From Spirochaetota bacterium (GTDB lineage Bacteria > Spirochaetota > Spirochaetia > B11-G9), in contig JAJRQE010000222.1 of the NCBI GenBank assembly GCA_024280415.1, positions 1-49,515 on the forward strand: a DNA stretch of 49,515 bases. Direction: 5' to 3'. Shown one piece after another: positions 8,363-16,300 of the stretch; the stretch's first letter is position 1, and every line of letters begins with the position of its first letter. A model generated the notes under the pieces. That model made no database searches and was not told the origin of the DNA. It saw nothing but the letters and a program-made list of their open reading frames with translations. Made by a program: the position numbers and the translations under genes.

Positions 8363-9567
8363 AAACTTTTCTCCATAAGAGTTGTATCAAGTTCAATATA
8401 ATTTGGAATATTACCAATTAGGGGTTTCATATAAGTAATAAAATTATCGGTCACAAAATTGCCTCTTCCATTTATAAAATCATCGGGCATTTCCTTTGAT
8501 CTTATTGCTACGTTGGAAAGTTTCGTTTTGCCGAATTCGGCTCTGTAGGGATCTTCAGAAACTCTCTCGATTGTAATCATATATCCGCTTTCCCCGGAAA
8601 GTGCCAAATTTACTGCTGCTTTTCCACATAAATATGCTTCTTCAAGGTCTTCAGGAACAGCCCTGTCTATGGCACACATATTGAGGGATTCTGTTATTTG
8701 AAATTCACCACGGTATTCTGTGGCTTCTTTAAGTATTTTATGAACATTAAGTCCGACACTGGCTCCTCCCATAGCTCCGAATTCCCTGTTGTTAAAGGAG
8801 TCTTTTTCCTCTGCTGCACTTACAGGGGTACCATCGGGGTAGAGGATCCCTTCACTTACTACAATGGACACCCAGCCGTACTTATCTATACACTTTTTGG
8901 CATCAAAAATAAATTCTTCTTTGTTAAAAGGACGTTCCGGACAGTAGATTAGATGGGGCGCATCAGATTCTTTTTTCTTTGCCAGAGCTGTTGCAGCTGC
9001 AAGCCATCCTGCATCTCTCCCTATGGTCTGGTATATGACAAATTTATCAACCTTCTGCATATCCCTGGCTAGAACTCCGGATTGTGCAACACTTAGCATG
9101 TTATATCTTGCTGCAGATGGAAACCCAGGGGTGTGGTCTGTCCCAAAAAGATCATTATCCACAGTTTTGGGTATCCCGATTCCCTTTAGATCATAATCCT
9201 GGTTTTTACAGTATTTCTCCACTCTATAGATGGTGTCCATGGTATCATTTCCACCTATCAGGAAAAAATAACGAATATCATATTTTTTTATGAGATCCAG
9301 TATCTTGGGCAGATCCTCTTCCTGTAATTTATATCTGGATGAACCAAGAGCAGAAGAGGGTGTAGTTTTCAGACCTTTAAGTACTACCTGTTTTTGCTTT
9401 CCAAGGTTGATAAGTTTTTCTTCCATAAATCCTTCAATACCGTAGTTCATCCCGTAGATACTCAGTATATTCTCAGATTCAAGTGCTTCGTCTATAATTC
9501 CTGCAAGTGAGGAATTTATTACAGAGGTGGGACCCCCTGATTGTCCAATAAGGATATTCCCTTTCAT
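8359..9567 (-). CDS. 6-phosphofructokinase, PPi-dependent type
   Basis: 402-residue PfkA-superfamily enzyme phosphorylating fructose 6-phosphate. It shows GQSGGPTSVIN, GGNDTMDT, PKTVDNDLFGTDHTPGF and QTIGRDAGWLA. At the two donor-specificity positions it has Asp (GGN-D-T, Gly in ATP enzymes) and Lys (P-K-TVDND, Gly in ATP enzymes), which is the pyrophosphate-dependent pattern. The usual first Asp of GGDD is Asn here. The start at 9567 (MKGNILIGQSGG) is preferred: GGAG lies 9 bases upstream, while the ATG 15 bases earlier has no ribosome site. It is first gene of the operon, with a possible promoter at 9615-9643 (TTGACT, 17 bases, TAGTTT). This may be an accessory copy serving this pathway. 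Confidence 0.88.
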   Translation of the reverse strand: MKGNILIGQSGGPTSVINSSLAGIIDEALESENILSIYGMNYGIEGFMEEKLINLGKQKQVVLKGLKTTPSSALGSSRYKLQEEDLPKILDLIKKYDIRYFFLIGGNDTMDTIYRVEKYCKNQDYDLKGIGIPKTVDNDLFGTDHTPGFPSAARYNMLSVAQSGVLARDMQKVDKFVIYQTIGRDAGWLAAATALAKKKESDAPHLIYCPERPFNKEEFIFDAKKCIDKYGWVSIVVSEGILYPDGTPVSAAEEKDSFNNREFGAMGGASVGLNVHKILKEATEYRGEFQITESLNMCAIDRAVPEDLEEAYLCGKAAVNLALSGESGYMITIERVSEDPYRAEFGKTKLSNVAIRSKEMPDDFINGRGNFVTDNFITYMKPLIGNIPNYIELDTTLMEKSL

Positions 9568-9679
9568 TTTAAAAATCTCCATGATATAAAGTAAAAAATC
9601 ATAAAACTTATTTAAAACTAGATTAGTTAGAAGAATTAGTCAATAAAGTAAGTTGAAATATACGGATATTACCTGGTAT

Positions 9680-9703
9680 TTTCATGAAATAGATATTTAT
9701 GAT
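9680..9703 (+). promoter_or_regulatory. Candidate promoter/operator of the ROK regulator
   Basis: A perfect 10-bp palindrome TTTCATGAAA (9680-9689) lies 8 bases before a -10-like TATGAT (9698-9703). No good -35 is present, so an activator or extended contacts may be needed. The palindrome lies just upstream of the -10 and would suit an autorepressor. Two ATTAGT direct repeats (9622-9627, 9635-9640) in the same intergenic region fall between the -35 and -10 boxes of the opposing operon and could be further operator sites. All of this is inference from position. Confidence 0.35.
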
Positions 9704-9731
9704 AGAGTGGTAAAGTATTCAGGGAGGTTTC

Positions 9732-10931
9732 ATGCTTGCAGATTATGGTAGTATACAGAAAGAGCGGATGGCTGATATTCTTAATACAATTCTTGATTAT
9801 AAAGAGATTACCCGGGGGGAACTTTCCGATATTCTCAATCTCAGTCCCTCTTCCATTGTAAAGTATATTAATAAATTAATTGAACTGGGTCTTGTCAGGG
9901 AGAGTGGGCAGAATAAATCTACCGGAGGGCGGAAATCCATATTTCTTGAGTTTGATCCAGAGGTCGGAGTAAACATTTCTTTTGTATTTAATCTTTCCAA
10001 TATTCATGGAGCTCTGGTAAACCCTGCGGGAGATATAGTTTATGAGATATTTGTTTCGGTAACAAAAGGGATTTTCAGGGAAGATCTATTAAACAGTATG
10101 TATGACATTATCGAGAATCTTCGGGTAAGAGCGGTAGGAATAGGTAAAAGAATATTTGGAATAGGCCTTGGAATGGGAGATTCCATGGATATGGAGAATG
10201 GAATTTCCCATGAATATCTTCTTGCAAGGGAGTGGATTGATGTTCCTTTAAAAAAACTTGTAGAAACCAAGTTCAATATTCCATTTTTTCTTATTAATGA
10301 TATAGATGCTGCTGCACTGGGTGAGAAATTTTATGGCAGGGGAATTAAGATTGAAAACTTTGTTTCCATTTGGTTGTCTGAGACAGTTGGAATGGGGATG
10401 ATCCTGAATAACAGAATCTATTTCGGTAAAAATGGGTCTGTCGGAGAACTGGGACATACAAATGTAATACCGGACGGGGCTTTGTGTACATGCGGAAACA
10501 GGGGTTGTCTGGAAACTGTGGCTACGGAGAATTATATTCTTGAAAAGTGCAGAGAGGGGATAGCAGGCGGAGTTTACAGCGAAATAGCAGATTTGTATGG
10601 GGATAATATTTCGGAATTAAAAATTGAGAATGTTGTAAGAGCCTCCGCTAAAGGGGACAGATTTGTCCGGAATATTTTTCTTGAAGTAGCCTCTTATATA
10701 GGGTTAAAACTGATTGATATAGCAAATATCCTGAATCCTGAGAAAATAATTTTACGGGGATCCATTATTGACGGTAACTATTTTTTATTTACTAATATTG
10801 AGCGGATAGTAAAGACAGGAACCCTTTCCGTTATTTCAGATTCAATCATAATTGAGTACAGTGACGATAGATCTGATATGAGGGTTCCGGGAGTAAGTTC
10901 CTATATTCTAATGAACTATTTTAGGAAATAG
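9732..10931 (+). CDS. ROK-family transcriptional regulator
   Basis: 399-residue NagC/XylR-type regulator. The N-terminal winged helix-turn-helix (about residues 10-65, TRGELSDILNLSPSSIVKYI) is followed by a ROK sugar-binding domain. That domain has the zinc motif region GHTNVIPDGALCTCGNRGCLE (from about residue 241), and AALGEKFYGRG and NPEKIILRGSI also mark the family. The ribosome site GGGAGG lies 4 bases upstream. It is transcribed divergently from the phosphofructokinase-deacetylase-SIS operon across a 164-bp spacer, the usual arrangement for a local sugar-responsive repressor. The inducer is probably a phosphorylated or aminated sugar from that pathway, but this cannot be seen. Confidence 0.9.
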   Translation: MLADYGSIQKERMADILNTILDYKEITRGELSDILNLSPSSIVKYINKLIELGLVRESGQNKSTGGRKSIFLEFDPEVGVNISFVFNLSNIHGALVNPAGDIVYEIFVSVTKGIFREDLLNSMYDIIENLRVRAVGIGKRIFGIGLGMGDSMDMENGISHEYLLAREWIDVPLKKLVETKFNIPFFLINDIDAAALGEKFYGRGIKIENFVSIWLSETVGMGMILNNRIYFGKNGSVGELGHTNVIPDGALCTCGNRGCLETVATENYILEKCREGIAGGVYSEIADLYGDNISELKIENVVRASAKGDRFVRNIFLEVASYIGLKLIDIANILNPEKIILRGSIIDGNYFLFTNIERIVKTGTLSVISDSIIIEYSDDRSDMRVPGVSSYILMNYFRK

Positions 10932-10962
10932 TTCTTGTTCTCCGGCTGTTTTGCTTCTTTTA

Positions 10963-10991
10963 TTGACAAATCATGTTTGGTTGTGTACATT
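10963..10991 (+). promoter_or_regulatory. Sigma-70 promoter of the Phd/PIN operon
   Basis: Consensus -35 TTGACA (10963-10968), a 17-base spacer, then -10 TACATT (10986-10991). Predicted start is near 10998, about 20 bases before the ATG at 11019. The -10 lies inside the left arm of the operator palindrome, so repressor binding would block RNA polymerase. Confidence 0.75.
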
Positions 10992-11004
10992 TAGATGTGC
11001 ACAA
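10981..11004 (+). promoter_or_regulatory. Operator palindrome with paired TGTACA-type cores
   Basis: Arms TTGTGTACAT (10981-10990) and ATGTGCACAA (10995-11004) form an inverted repeat with one mismatch around a 4-base centre. Each arm contains a hexamer of the TGTACA type (TGTACA at 10984-10989, TGTGCA at 10996-11001) with centres 12 bp apart. From memory of the family, YefM-type antitoxins bind paired TGTACA cores at about this spacing. It overlaps the -10, fitting autorepression by the antitoxin-toxin complex. Confidence 0.7.
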
Positions 11005-11018
11005 GAGGGGGCATGGTG

Positions 11019-11249
11019 ATGAAGACCTTACTATTTACAGAGTTTCGTAAAAATGCTTCAGATTTTATTTCTCAGGTAGAGCATGGGGAAACATTGGTTC
11101 TTTTACGTCGTGGTAAACCGGTTGCTGAGGTTATTCCTTATTCGGATGATTTGAAAAAAATACCTTCATGGAAGAAACAGGGAATTCGATTTAAAATTAA
11201 TGGAAGCAATCTAAGTTCTGCCATATTGGATGAAAGGAATGAAGGGTAA
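11019..11249 (+). CDS. Phd/YefM-family antitoxin
   Basis: 76-residue antitoxin with the Phd/YefM N-terminal DNA-binding fold: MKTLLFTEFRKNASDFISQV then GETLVLLRRGKPVAEVIPY, followed by a C-terminal toxin-binding tail. The start at 11019 is preferred because a GAGGGGG stretch (11005-11011) ends 7 bases upstream. An ATG at 11013 is too close to it, and the earliest in-frame ATG (10995) lies within the operator. Its stop shares a base with the toxin start (TAATG), so the two are translationally coupled. It likely represses its own promoter and neutralises the PIN protein. Confidence 0.88.
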   Translation: MKTLLFTEFRKNASDFISQVEHGETLVLLRRGKPVAEVIPYSDDLKKIPSWKKQGIRFKINGSNLSSAILDERNEG

Positions 11250-11668
11250 TGAAAGTTGCAGTTGATTCTTCCGCATTTGTAAAAAGATACATAGAAGAAG
11301 TTGGTAGTGATAAACTTGCAGAGATACTTCCTAATGCCTCGGAGTTAGGACTTTATATAATTTTAGTTCCGGAAGTTACTTCCGGTTTGAACAGGCGATT
11401 GAGAGAGCATCTCGTAGATAATAGAAACTACAATGAGATAAAAACTCAATTACTTGATGATATATCTGATGCAACTATTCTTCAAATAACTCCTGGGGTT
11501 GTATCCCTTTCGGTTAAGCTCCTGGAGAAAAATGTATTACGAGCTATGGATTCATTGCATATTGCATGTGCCTTGGAATGGAAAGCCGATCTTTTTATTA
11601 CTTCAGATAAAAGGCAGTTGGATGCAGCTATAAATTCAGGACTTCAGTGTGAGTTCATTGGTTATTGA
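11249..11668 (+). CDS. PIN-domain (VapC-like) ribonuclease toxin
   Basis: 139-residue single PIN domain with the acidic active site intact: Asp6 (VDSSAFVK), Glu42 (VPEV), Asp101 (AMDSLHIA) and Asp120 (TSDKRQ). This predicts a metal-dependent RNase, as in VapC toxins. It is coupled to the upstream Phd-type antitoxin by a one-base overlap, a VapC toxin with a Phd/YefM-like antitoxin. There is no sign of decay. The RNA target is unknown. Confidence 0.88.
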   Translation: MKVAVDSSAFVKRYIEEVGSDKLAEILPNASELGLYIILVPEVTSGLNRRLREHLVDNRNYNEIKTQLLDDISDATILQITPGVVSLSVKLLEKNVLRAMDSLHIACALEWKADLFITSDKRQLDAAINSGLQCEFIGY

Positions 11669-11685
11669 TTCTGAAAAAAAGTATC

Positions 11686-12576
11686 TTATATCAGATTAAT
11701 TGCTACACTTGCACAATACTCTTCCCCCGGTTCCAGAACTAATACTTTATCAGCATTAAAAGAATTGGGTTTTGAAGTTATTGGTTCAATAGCTATTGAT
11801 TTCCTGTCCGGAGGTACAAACAGCTGTGTATAGTCAAAATTTTTCTGTTCAATTTTTACACTGTAGTCTTTGTTTATAAGAATAGAAATCCCATTTTCCG
11901 GAGCTTTAAATGTATGATCAAGAAAAAAATCTGTAAAAGAAGCCCCTCTTGTAAAATCAAATTTGCTGCCTGTTAATAGAACACCATCTCCAATTGCAAG
12001 AAAGTTTTCATCAATTTCAAAATAGTATGGATATACAGCTTGTAAAGTTGATGATGGATCGGTTTTAAAGTAAGAATGCCAGCCTAAAGCAAAGGGAGTC
12101 GGTATATTCCCTTCATTTATTACAATAAAAGAGATAGTAACTCCTTTATTTTGGAGTTTAATTTCTGTTTTTAGAGATATATCAAAGGGGTATCCCTGAA
12201 TTTGGTCTCTGCCGGTACGCCAAAACATAACTATACTATTCTCTGTTTGTTCGAGTACTTCCACCTCTTTATTATATATAAAACCATGTATTGCACTCTT
12301 GTCTTCAGGGCTGTTTATAAAAAGCTGATATTTTCTACCTTTAAAATAATAGATTCCGTCAGGGATCCGGTCATTAAAGGGAAAGAGAAATCTTCCCTTA
12401 AAAAGAGGGTTGTTCAGTAGGTCATTTTCACTGTCATTATCCAGGATCTGAAAGAGATCTTTTCCTAGCTTAATGGAGGAAACAGTGCCGCCCAGTTCCG
12501 GACATATTTTGATGCTTTCATTGGTTTTAGAATTTATCAGTTTTATAAATCTAATATCTTTTTTATTCCCAGTCAT
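11686..12576 (-). CDS. Aldose 1-epimerase family protein
   Basis: 296-residue mutarotase-fold protein. Likely catalytic residues are His97 (SAIHGF), His167 (GWHSYF) and Glu264 (IAIEPIT), matching the His-His-Glu arrangement of GalM-type enzymes; NDRIPDGIYYFKG is the usual substrate-loop motif. It probably interconverts sugar anomers, but the subfamily is not certain. The gene is alone on the minus strand, convergent with the toxin gene and divergent from the sensor kinase. No convincing ribosome site precedes the ATG. A TATAAC box (12583-12588 on the plus strand, reversed) ends 6 bases before it, so the mRNA could be leaderless. Confidence 0.85.
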   Translation of the reverse strand: MTGNKKDIRFIKLINSKTNESIKICPELGGTVSSIKLGKDLFQILDNDSENDLLNNPLFKGRFLFPFNDRIPDGIYYFKGRKYQLFINSPEDKSAIHGFIYNKEVEVLEQTENSIVMFWRTGRDQIQGYPFDISLKTEIKLQNKGVTISFIVINEGNIPTPFALGWHSYFKTDPSSTLQAVYPYYFEIDENFLAIGDGVLLTGSKFDFTRGASFTDFFLDHTFKAPENGISILINKDYSVKIEQKNFDYTQLFVPPDRKSIAIEPITSKPNSFNADKVLVLEPGEEYCASVAINLI

Positions 12577-12644
12577 ATAGTAGTTATATTATCTCAGGTT
12601 AAAATAAATTCCTACTACATGAAATTACAACGAATTATTCTTCC

Positions 12645-12674
12645 TTGACATCTGCTCTTTACCTGCTCTATGCT
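12645..12674 (+). promoter_or_regulatory. Sigma-70 promoter of the sensor-kinase operon
   Basis: Perfect -35 TTGACA (12645-12650), 18-base spacer, -10 TATGCT (12669-12674). The predicted transcription start (about 12681) is only two bases before the GTG start codon at 12683, so the transcript would be essentially leaderless. Confidence 0.7.
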
Positions 12675-12682
12675 GTGTCAAG

Positions 12683-14818
12683 GTGAAGAGTATAAATCTT
12701 AAAATATCAACAAAAATTATAGTTCTCTTTTTTATGATAATTCTTCTTCACATGATTGTTTCACTTATATCTCTCACTTTTATAATTTCAGAAACCAACA
12801 ATGCCTCTCAGGAAAACCAGATGTTAAAGACGATTGATGGTATTTCCAGTTATCTAAAGAAGATTGTTGTGGATCTGGATCTTAAGGTAAGACTCCTTGC
12901 CGGTCAGAAGAAAGTCATTGAGTATACCGAGTCCGGGCTTAACAGTCTCCTTAACAGAGAACTGGTAATTTACTGGCAGTCTTTAAATATTGACTACATA
13001 TCTGTCTATAAGGGAGATATTTCAAATCTTCCTAATTTTACCCTGGATACCGATAACATTTCCATTATCAGGGATGATATATCCAATCTTGTAAATATAG
13101 GTTCGAATATTCCTCAGAATATACTTTTTATCAATAACCTTATTTCAGCTTTGGAGGGGAATACATCCAGTTTTATCACAGATACTGATAATGCTGTCAT
13201 GCTGGTTGTCGTTTCTCCTATCAAACGGAGCAATCACATTATTGCAGCTTTAGCAATTGGAATACTTCTGGATGAAAAGTTTATTTTGTTTCTGGAGAAA
13301 TTTTTTAATACCCAGATAGTTTTTACCGCAAATGAAATGAAAATAAGCAGCAGTAATATCAGCCCTCAGATGATGGATGCCGTTATTGGGGAGGCCTCTC
13401 CTTCTAACTATTCTGGTAAGATTTTTACCAGTAAGAACTATATTATCGGGCATATTCCTACTTCAATTATAGGGCTGAACGGGGGATACTTTTATTCAAT
13501 TTATGATACTGCAGATTTAAAAAAACAGATAAAGCAGTACAATATTATTTCAATAATTATATCTATCCTTACACTCTCTGCCGCAATGTTTGCAGGTATG
13601 ACATTTTATCGAAGTACTTTTGTCCAGCCTTTTCAGTCTCTCATAGAGGGTATCAATAAAATTTCTGCAGATAATATCTATCCACCTTTCAAATCTCCTG
13701 GAAATGATGAATTTGGGGAGGTAGCAGAGACCTTTAACAATATGTGTCTGGATCTGCAGATCAGAAAGAGAGAGATAGAAAGACTCTCACTCTACAATTC
13801 TCTCATTCTGGAGAATATGAAGTCCGGAATTTTAACAATAAATTTAAAGGGTGAGGTTATAACTGTTAATCCGGCTGCCTGCAGGATAATTAAAGAACTT
13901 GAAAAAGTTAGGGATGGTTATTCGACCCTTACCGGGCTTCCCTCTTCATTCACGGCTCTGATAAGCTCTGTACTATCGGACAGGAAGCATGTGACTAGTG
14001 TTGAACTCAGTGTGAAAACAGGTGGGGTAGATAAAGAGATATCTATAAGCAGTTCAAAACTTAAATCTGAAGGGGGATCAGAAATTGGGATTATTACAGT
14101 TTTTGAAGATATTACAAAAATCCGAAATCTGGAAGACAAGCTGGTTGTATCCTCCAGGCTTGCAGCTCTTGGGGAGATGGCAGCAGGTGTTGCACATCAG
14201 ATACGAAACCCATTGGCAGTAATGAAGGTTTCCATGGAGATGCTAAGGGAAGATCTTGCATATCCTGAAGATGATACTGAAGCAGGGGATTTAACTGGTT
14301 TTATTCTTAACGAAATTGATACTCTGGATTCTGTAGTAAATAATTTTCTTGCATTTGCACGGCCTAATATTGGTAATAAAAGTCCGGAAGAGATTGGGGA
14401 TCTTATTGATTTCTCTGTACGTTCCATTCCTCTGGATAAATATGAAGGGATAAGCCTTGTCAGAGAAGTATCTTCAGGGATAGGAACATATTTATTTGAT
14501 AGGAATCTCATTGTTCAGGCATTTACAAATATAATTGTTAATGCTTTTCAGTGTTCAGAAAAAGGTGATACTATAGTTATCCGTGCCTGGCAGAATAATT
14601 CCAGTCTGAATATTGAGTTTGAAGATGAAGGCTCGGGAATGAATGAAGAGATAATTTCTAAAATATACAACCCTTTTTTTACCACTAAGGAAAGTGGTAC
14701 AGGCCTGGGTCTGTCAATTGTACATAGAATAATTGAAGATCATAGTGGGTCAATTCTTGTGGAATCCGAAGAGGGTAAGGGTACATTATTTAAGGTTGTT
14801 TTTCAGGTGGAATCATGA
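12683..14818 (+). CDS. Membrane sensor histidine kinase (NtrB/AtoS-like)
   Basis: 711-residue two-component sensor. Order: transmembrane helix 1 (about 10-33), extracytoplasmic sensing domain (about 35-285), helix 2 (about 287-308), HAMP linker (about 310-365), PAS-like domain (about 375-480), HisKA with phospho-acceptor His505 in GVAHQIRNPLAVMK, then HATPase with the N box NIIVNAFQCSEKG, DEGSGM, FFTTK and GTGLGLSIVHR. The residue after the His is Gln, not the common Glu (HQIRNP). The GTG at 12683 is the only usable start before helix 1 and has no ribosome site. The last 4 bases overlap the response regulator. It probably senses the sugar or a bound sugar-binding protein. Confidence 0.93.
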   Translation: MKSINLKISTKIIVLFFMIILLHMIVSLISLTFIISETNNASQENQMLKTIDGISSYLKKIVVDLDLKVRLLAGQKKVIEYTESGLNSLLNRELVIYWQSLNIDYISVYKGDISNLPNFTLDTDNISIIRDDISNLVNIGSNIPQNILFINNLISALEGNTSSFITDTDNAVMLVVVSPIKRSNHIIAALAIGILLDEKFILFLEKFFNTQIVFTANEMKISSSNISPQMMDAVIGEASPSNYSGKIFTSKNYIIGHIPTSIIGLNGGYFYSIYDTADLKKQIKQYNIISIIISILTLSAAMFAGMTFYRSTFVQPFQSLIEGINKISADNIYPPFKSPGNDEFGEVAETFNNMCLDLQIRKREIERLSLYNSLILENMKSGILTINLKGEVITVNPAACRIIKELEKVRDGYSTLTGLPSSFTALISSVLSDRKHVTSVELSVKTGGVDKEISISSSKLKSEGGSEIGIITVFEDITKIRNLEDKLVVSSRLAALGEMAAGVAHQIRNPLAVMKVSMEMLREDLAYPEDDTEAGDLTGFILNEIDTLDSVVNNFLAFARPNIGNKSPEEIGDLIDFSVRSIPLDKYEGISLVREVSSGIGTYLFDRNLIVQAFTNIIVNAFQCSEKGDTIVIRAWQNNSSLNIEFEDEGSGMNEEIISKIYNPFFTTKESGTGLGLSIVHRIIEDHSGSILVESEEGKGTLFKVVFQVES

Positions 14819-16152
14819 AAAGAATGCTTATTGTAGACGATGAAGTTAATATGCAGAAAGTTCTGAGTATACTGTTCAGAAGAGAAGGTTATGAGGTTCT
14901 AACGGCTTCAAATGGCGCTGAGGCTCTGAAAATCCTTAGAAAAGAGAGTTCTATAGATCTTTTGCTAAGTGATCTTAAAATGCCTGTTATGGATGGTATT
15001 GAACTCCTGAAACAGCTTAAATCTTCAAAAATACGAATACCTGTAATACTAATTACAGCCTACGGTTCAATTACTGAAGCTGTGGATGCCATGAAACTCG
15101 GGGCAGTGGATTTTATCACAAAACCCTTCAATAAGGAAGATTTGAAAAATATTGTTCATCGTACTGTCTGGGGGAATAAGGGAATAAAGTCAGGCAGGGC
15201 TGAAAATACACGGAATGATGAAGGAGTTATCTATTCAAGCAGTTCCATGGCAAAAATATTGGAGACTGTGCGTAAAATTGCTCCCAGTAATTTATCGATT
15301 CTACTGACAGGGGAGAGCGGTACAGGAAAGGGTATCATTGCCCAGGCCATTCATAACTATGCTTTCCCGGGAACCGGCAGCAGGTCTCCCTTTGTCAGTA
15401 TTAATTGCCCTGCACTTCCAGATACCCTTCTGGAAAGCGAACTCTTTGGTTATAGAAAAGGTGCATTTACAGGAGCCGAGAACGACTTTACAGGGAAAAT
15501 AAGCATGGCCAACGGGGGAACCCTTTTCCTCGATGAAATTGGAGAATTATCTCTTAACGTACAATCAAAATTATTAAAACTTCTGGAGGAGGGAGTCTAC
15601 TCCCCTTTAGGCTCAACTGTTGAATATAAGGCTGATATCCGAATTATCAGTGCCACGAATCAGTCAATACCTGATATGATAACAGAAAAGAGGTTCAGAG
15701 AGGATCTTTACTACCGTATAAACTCCGTAATTCTGGAAATACCTCCTCTAAGGGATAGAAAAGAAGATATTAAACCATTGACTGTTTTTTTTATCAGGCG
15801 GTTTTCGTCTGAGAACAGAAAAAAAATCGATACCATATCCAAAGACGGAATTGATCTCCTATCCTGTCAGACCTGGCCTGGAAATATCAGGGAATTAAGA
15901 AATACAGTTCACAGGGCTGTTGTTTTATCCGGCTCAAATGAACTATCTGTTGAGGATTTTCCGGATTTTGTTAATTCACCTTGGAAACTAACAGCTCTTC
16001 ATTCTGACTCTCTGGCGGGGAAGGAGAGAGAACTGATTCTTAATACTCTTAATAAAAACAGCTGGAATATTTCTGCATCTGCCAGAGTTCTGGATATGTC
16101 CAGGGGATCTCTAAGGCATCGGATCACTAAATATAATCTTCATCCTGGCTAA
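14815..16152 (+). CDS. NtrC-family sigma-54-dependent response regulator
   Basis: 445-residue activator. The receiver domain has Asp53 as phosphorylation site (LLLSDLKMP) and Lys104 (FITKPF). The AAA+ domain has Walker A GESGTGKG, the sigma-54-contact loop GAFTGA, and Walker B GTLFLDEIGE. A Fis-type helix-turn-helix lies at the C-terminus (WNISASARVLDMSRGSLRHRI). It starts inside the kinase gene (ATGA overlap), so the pair is co-translated. A perfect -24/-12 promoter lies about 100 bases past its stop, in front of the ABC transporter, which is therefore its probable target. Confidence 0.95.
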   Translation: MKRMLIVDDEVNMQKVLSILFRREGYEVLTASNGAEALKILRKESSIDLLLSDLKMPVMDGIELLKQLKSSKIRIPVILITAYGSITEAVDAMKLGAVDFITKPFNKEDLKNIVHRTVWGNKGIKSGRAENTRNDEGVIYSSSSMAKILETVRKIAPSNLSILLTGESGTGKGIIAQAIHNYAFPGTGSRSPFVSINCPALPDTLLESELFGYRKGAFTGAENDFTGKISMANGGTLFLDEIGELSLNVQSKLLKLLEEGVYSPLGSTVEYKADIRIISATNQSIPDMITEKRFREDLYYRINSVILEIPPLRDRKEDIKPLTVFFIRRFSSENRKKIDTISKDGIDLLSCQTWPGNIRELRNTVHRAVVLSGSNELSVEDFPDFVNSPWKLTALHSDSLAGKERELILNTLNKNSWNISASARVLDMSRGSLRHRITKYNLHPG

Positions 16153-16182
16153 ACTTAGCCATCCATTAGCCAATGTTAGCCG
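16146..16182 (+). promoter_or_regulatory. Candidate enhancer: phased TTAGCC repeats
   Basis: TGGCTAA (16146-16152) and TTAGCCA (16155-16161) form a perfect 16-bp palindrome. TTAGCCA recurs at 16166-16172 and TTAGCC at 16176-16181. The three direct half-sites are 11 and 10 bp apart, i.e. on one helix face. They lie about 97-133 bp upstream of the predicted sigma-54 start, the normal enhancer distance for NtrC-type proteins. The first arm includes the stop codon of the regulator gene. Eight Ts (16183-16190) follow, so the same DNA could also work as a terminator, pairing GGCTAA with the last TTAGCC. Confidence 0.6.
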
Positions 16183-16252
16183 TTTTTTTTAGCAGCCTTT
16201 CTTTTTTTTACTGCCAGATCCAATTTAAGGTATTCTAAAGCCTTTTTATCCT

Positions 16253-16268
16253 TGGCACAGAATTTGCT
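16253..16268 (+). promoter_or_regulatory. Sigma-54 (-24/-12) promoter of the ABC sugar operon
   Basis: TGGCAC (16253-16258), five bases, TTGCT (16264-16268) matches the RpoN consensus exactly, with the GG and GC dinucleotides 12 bp apart. The predicted start is near 16279, giving a 22-base leader that carries GGAGG before the ATG at 16301. It lies directly downstream of the gene for a GAFTGA-containing activator. Confidence 0.88.
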
Positions 16269-16300
16269 GTATATATTCAAAATAAATTTTGGAGGATGCG

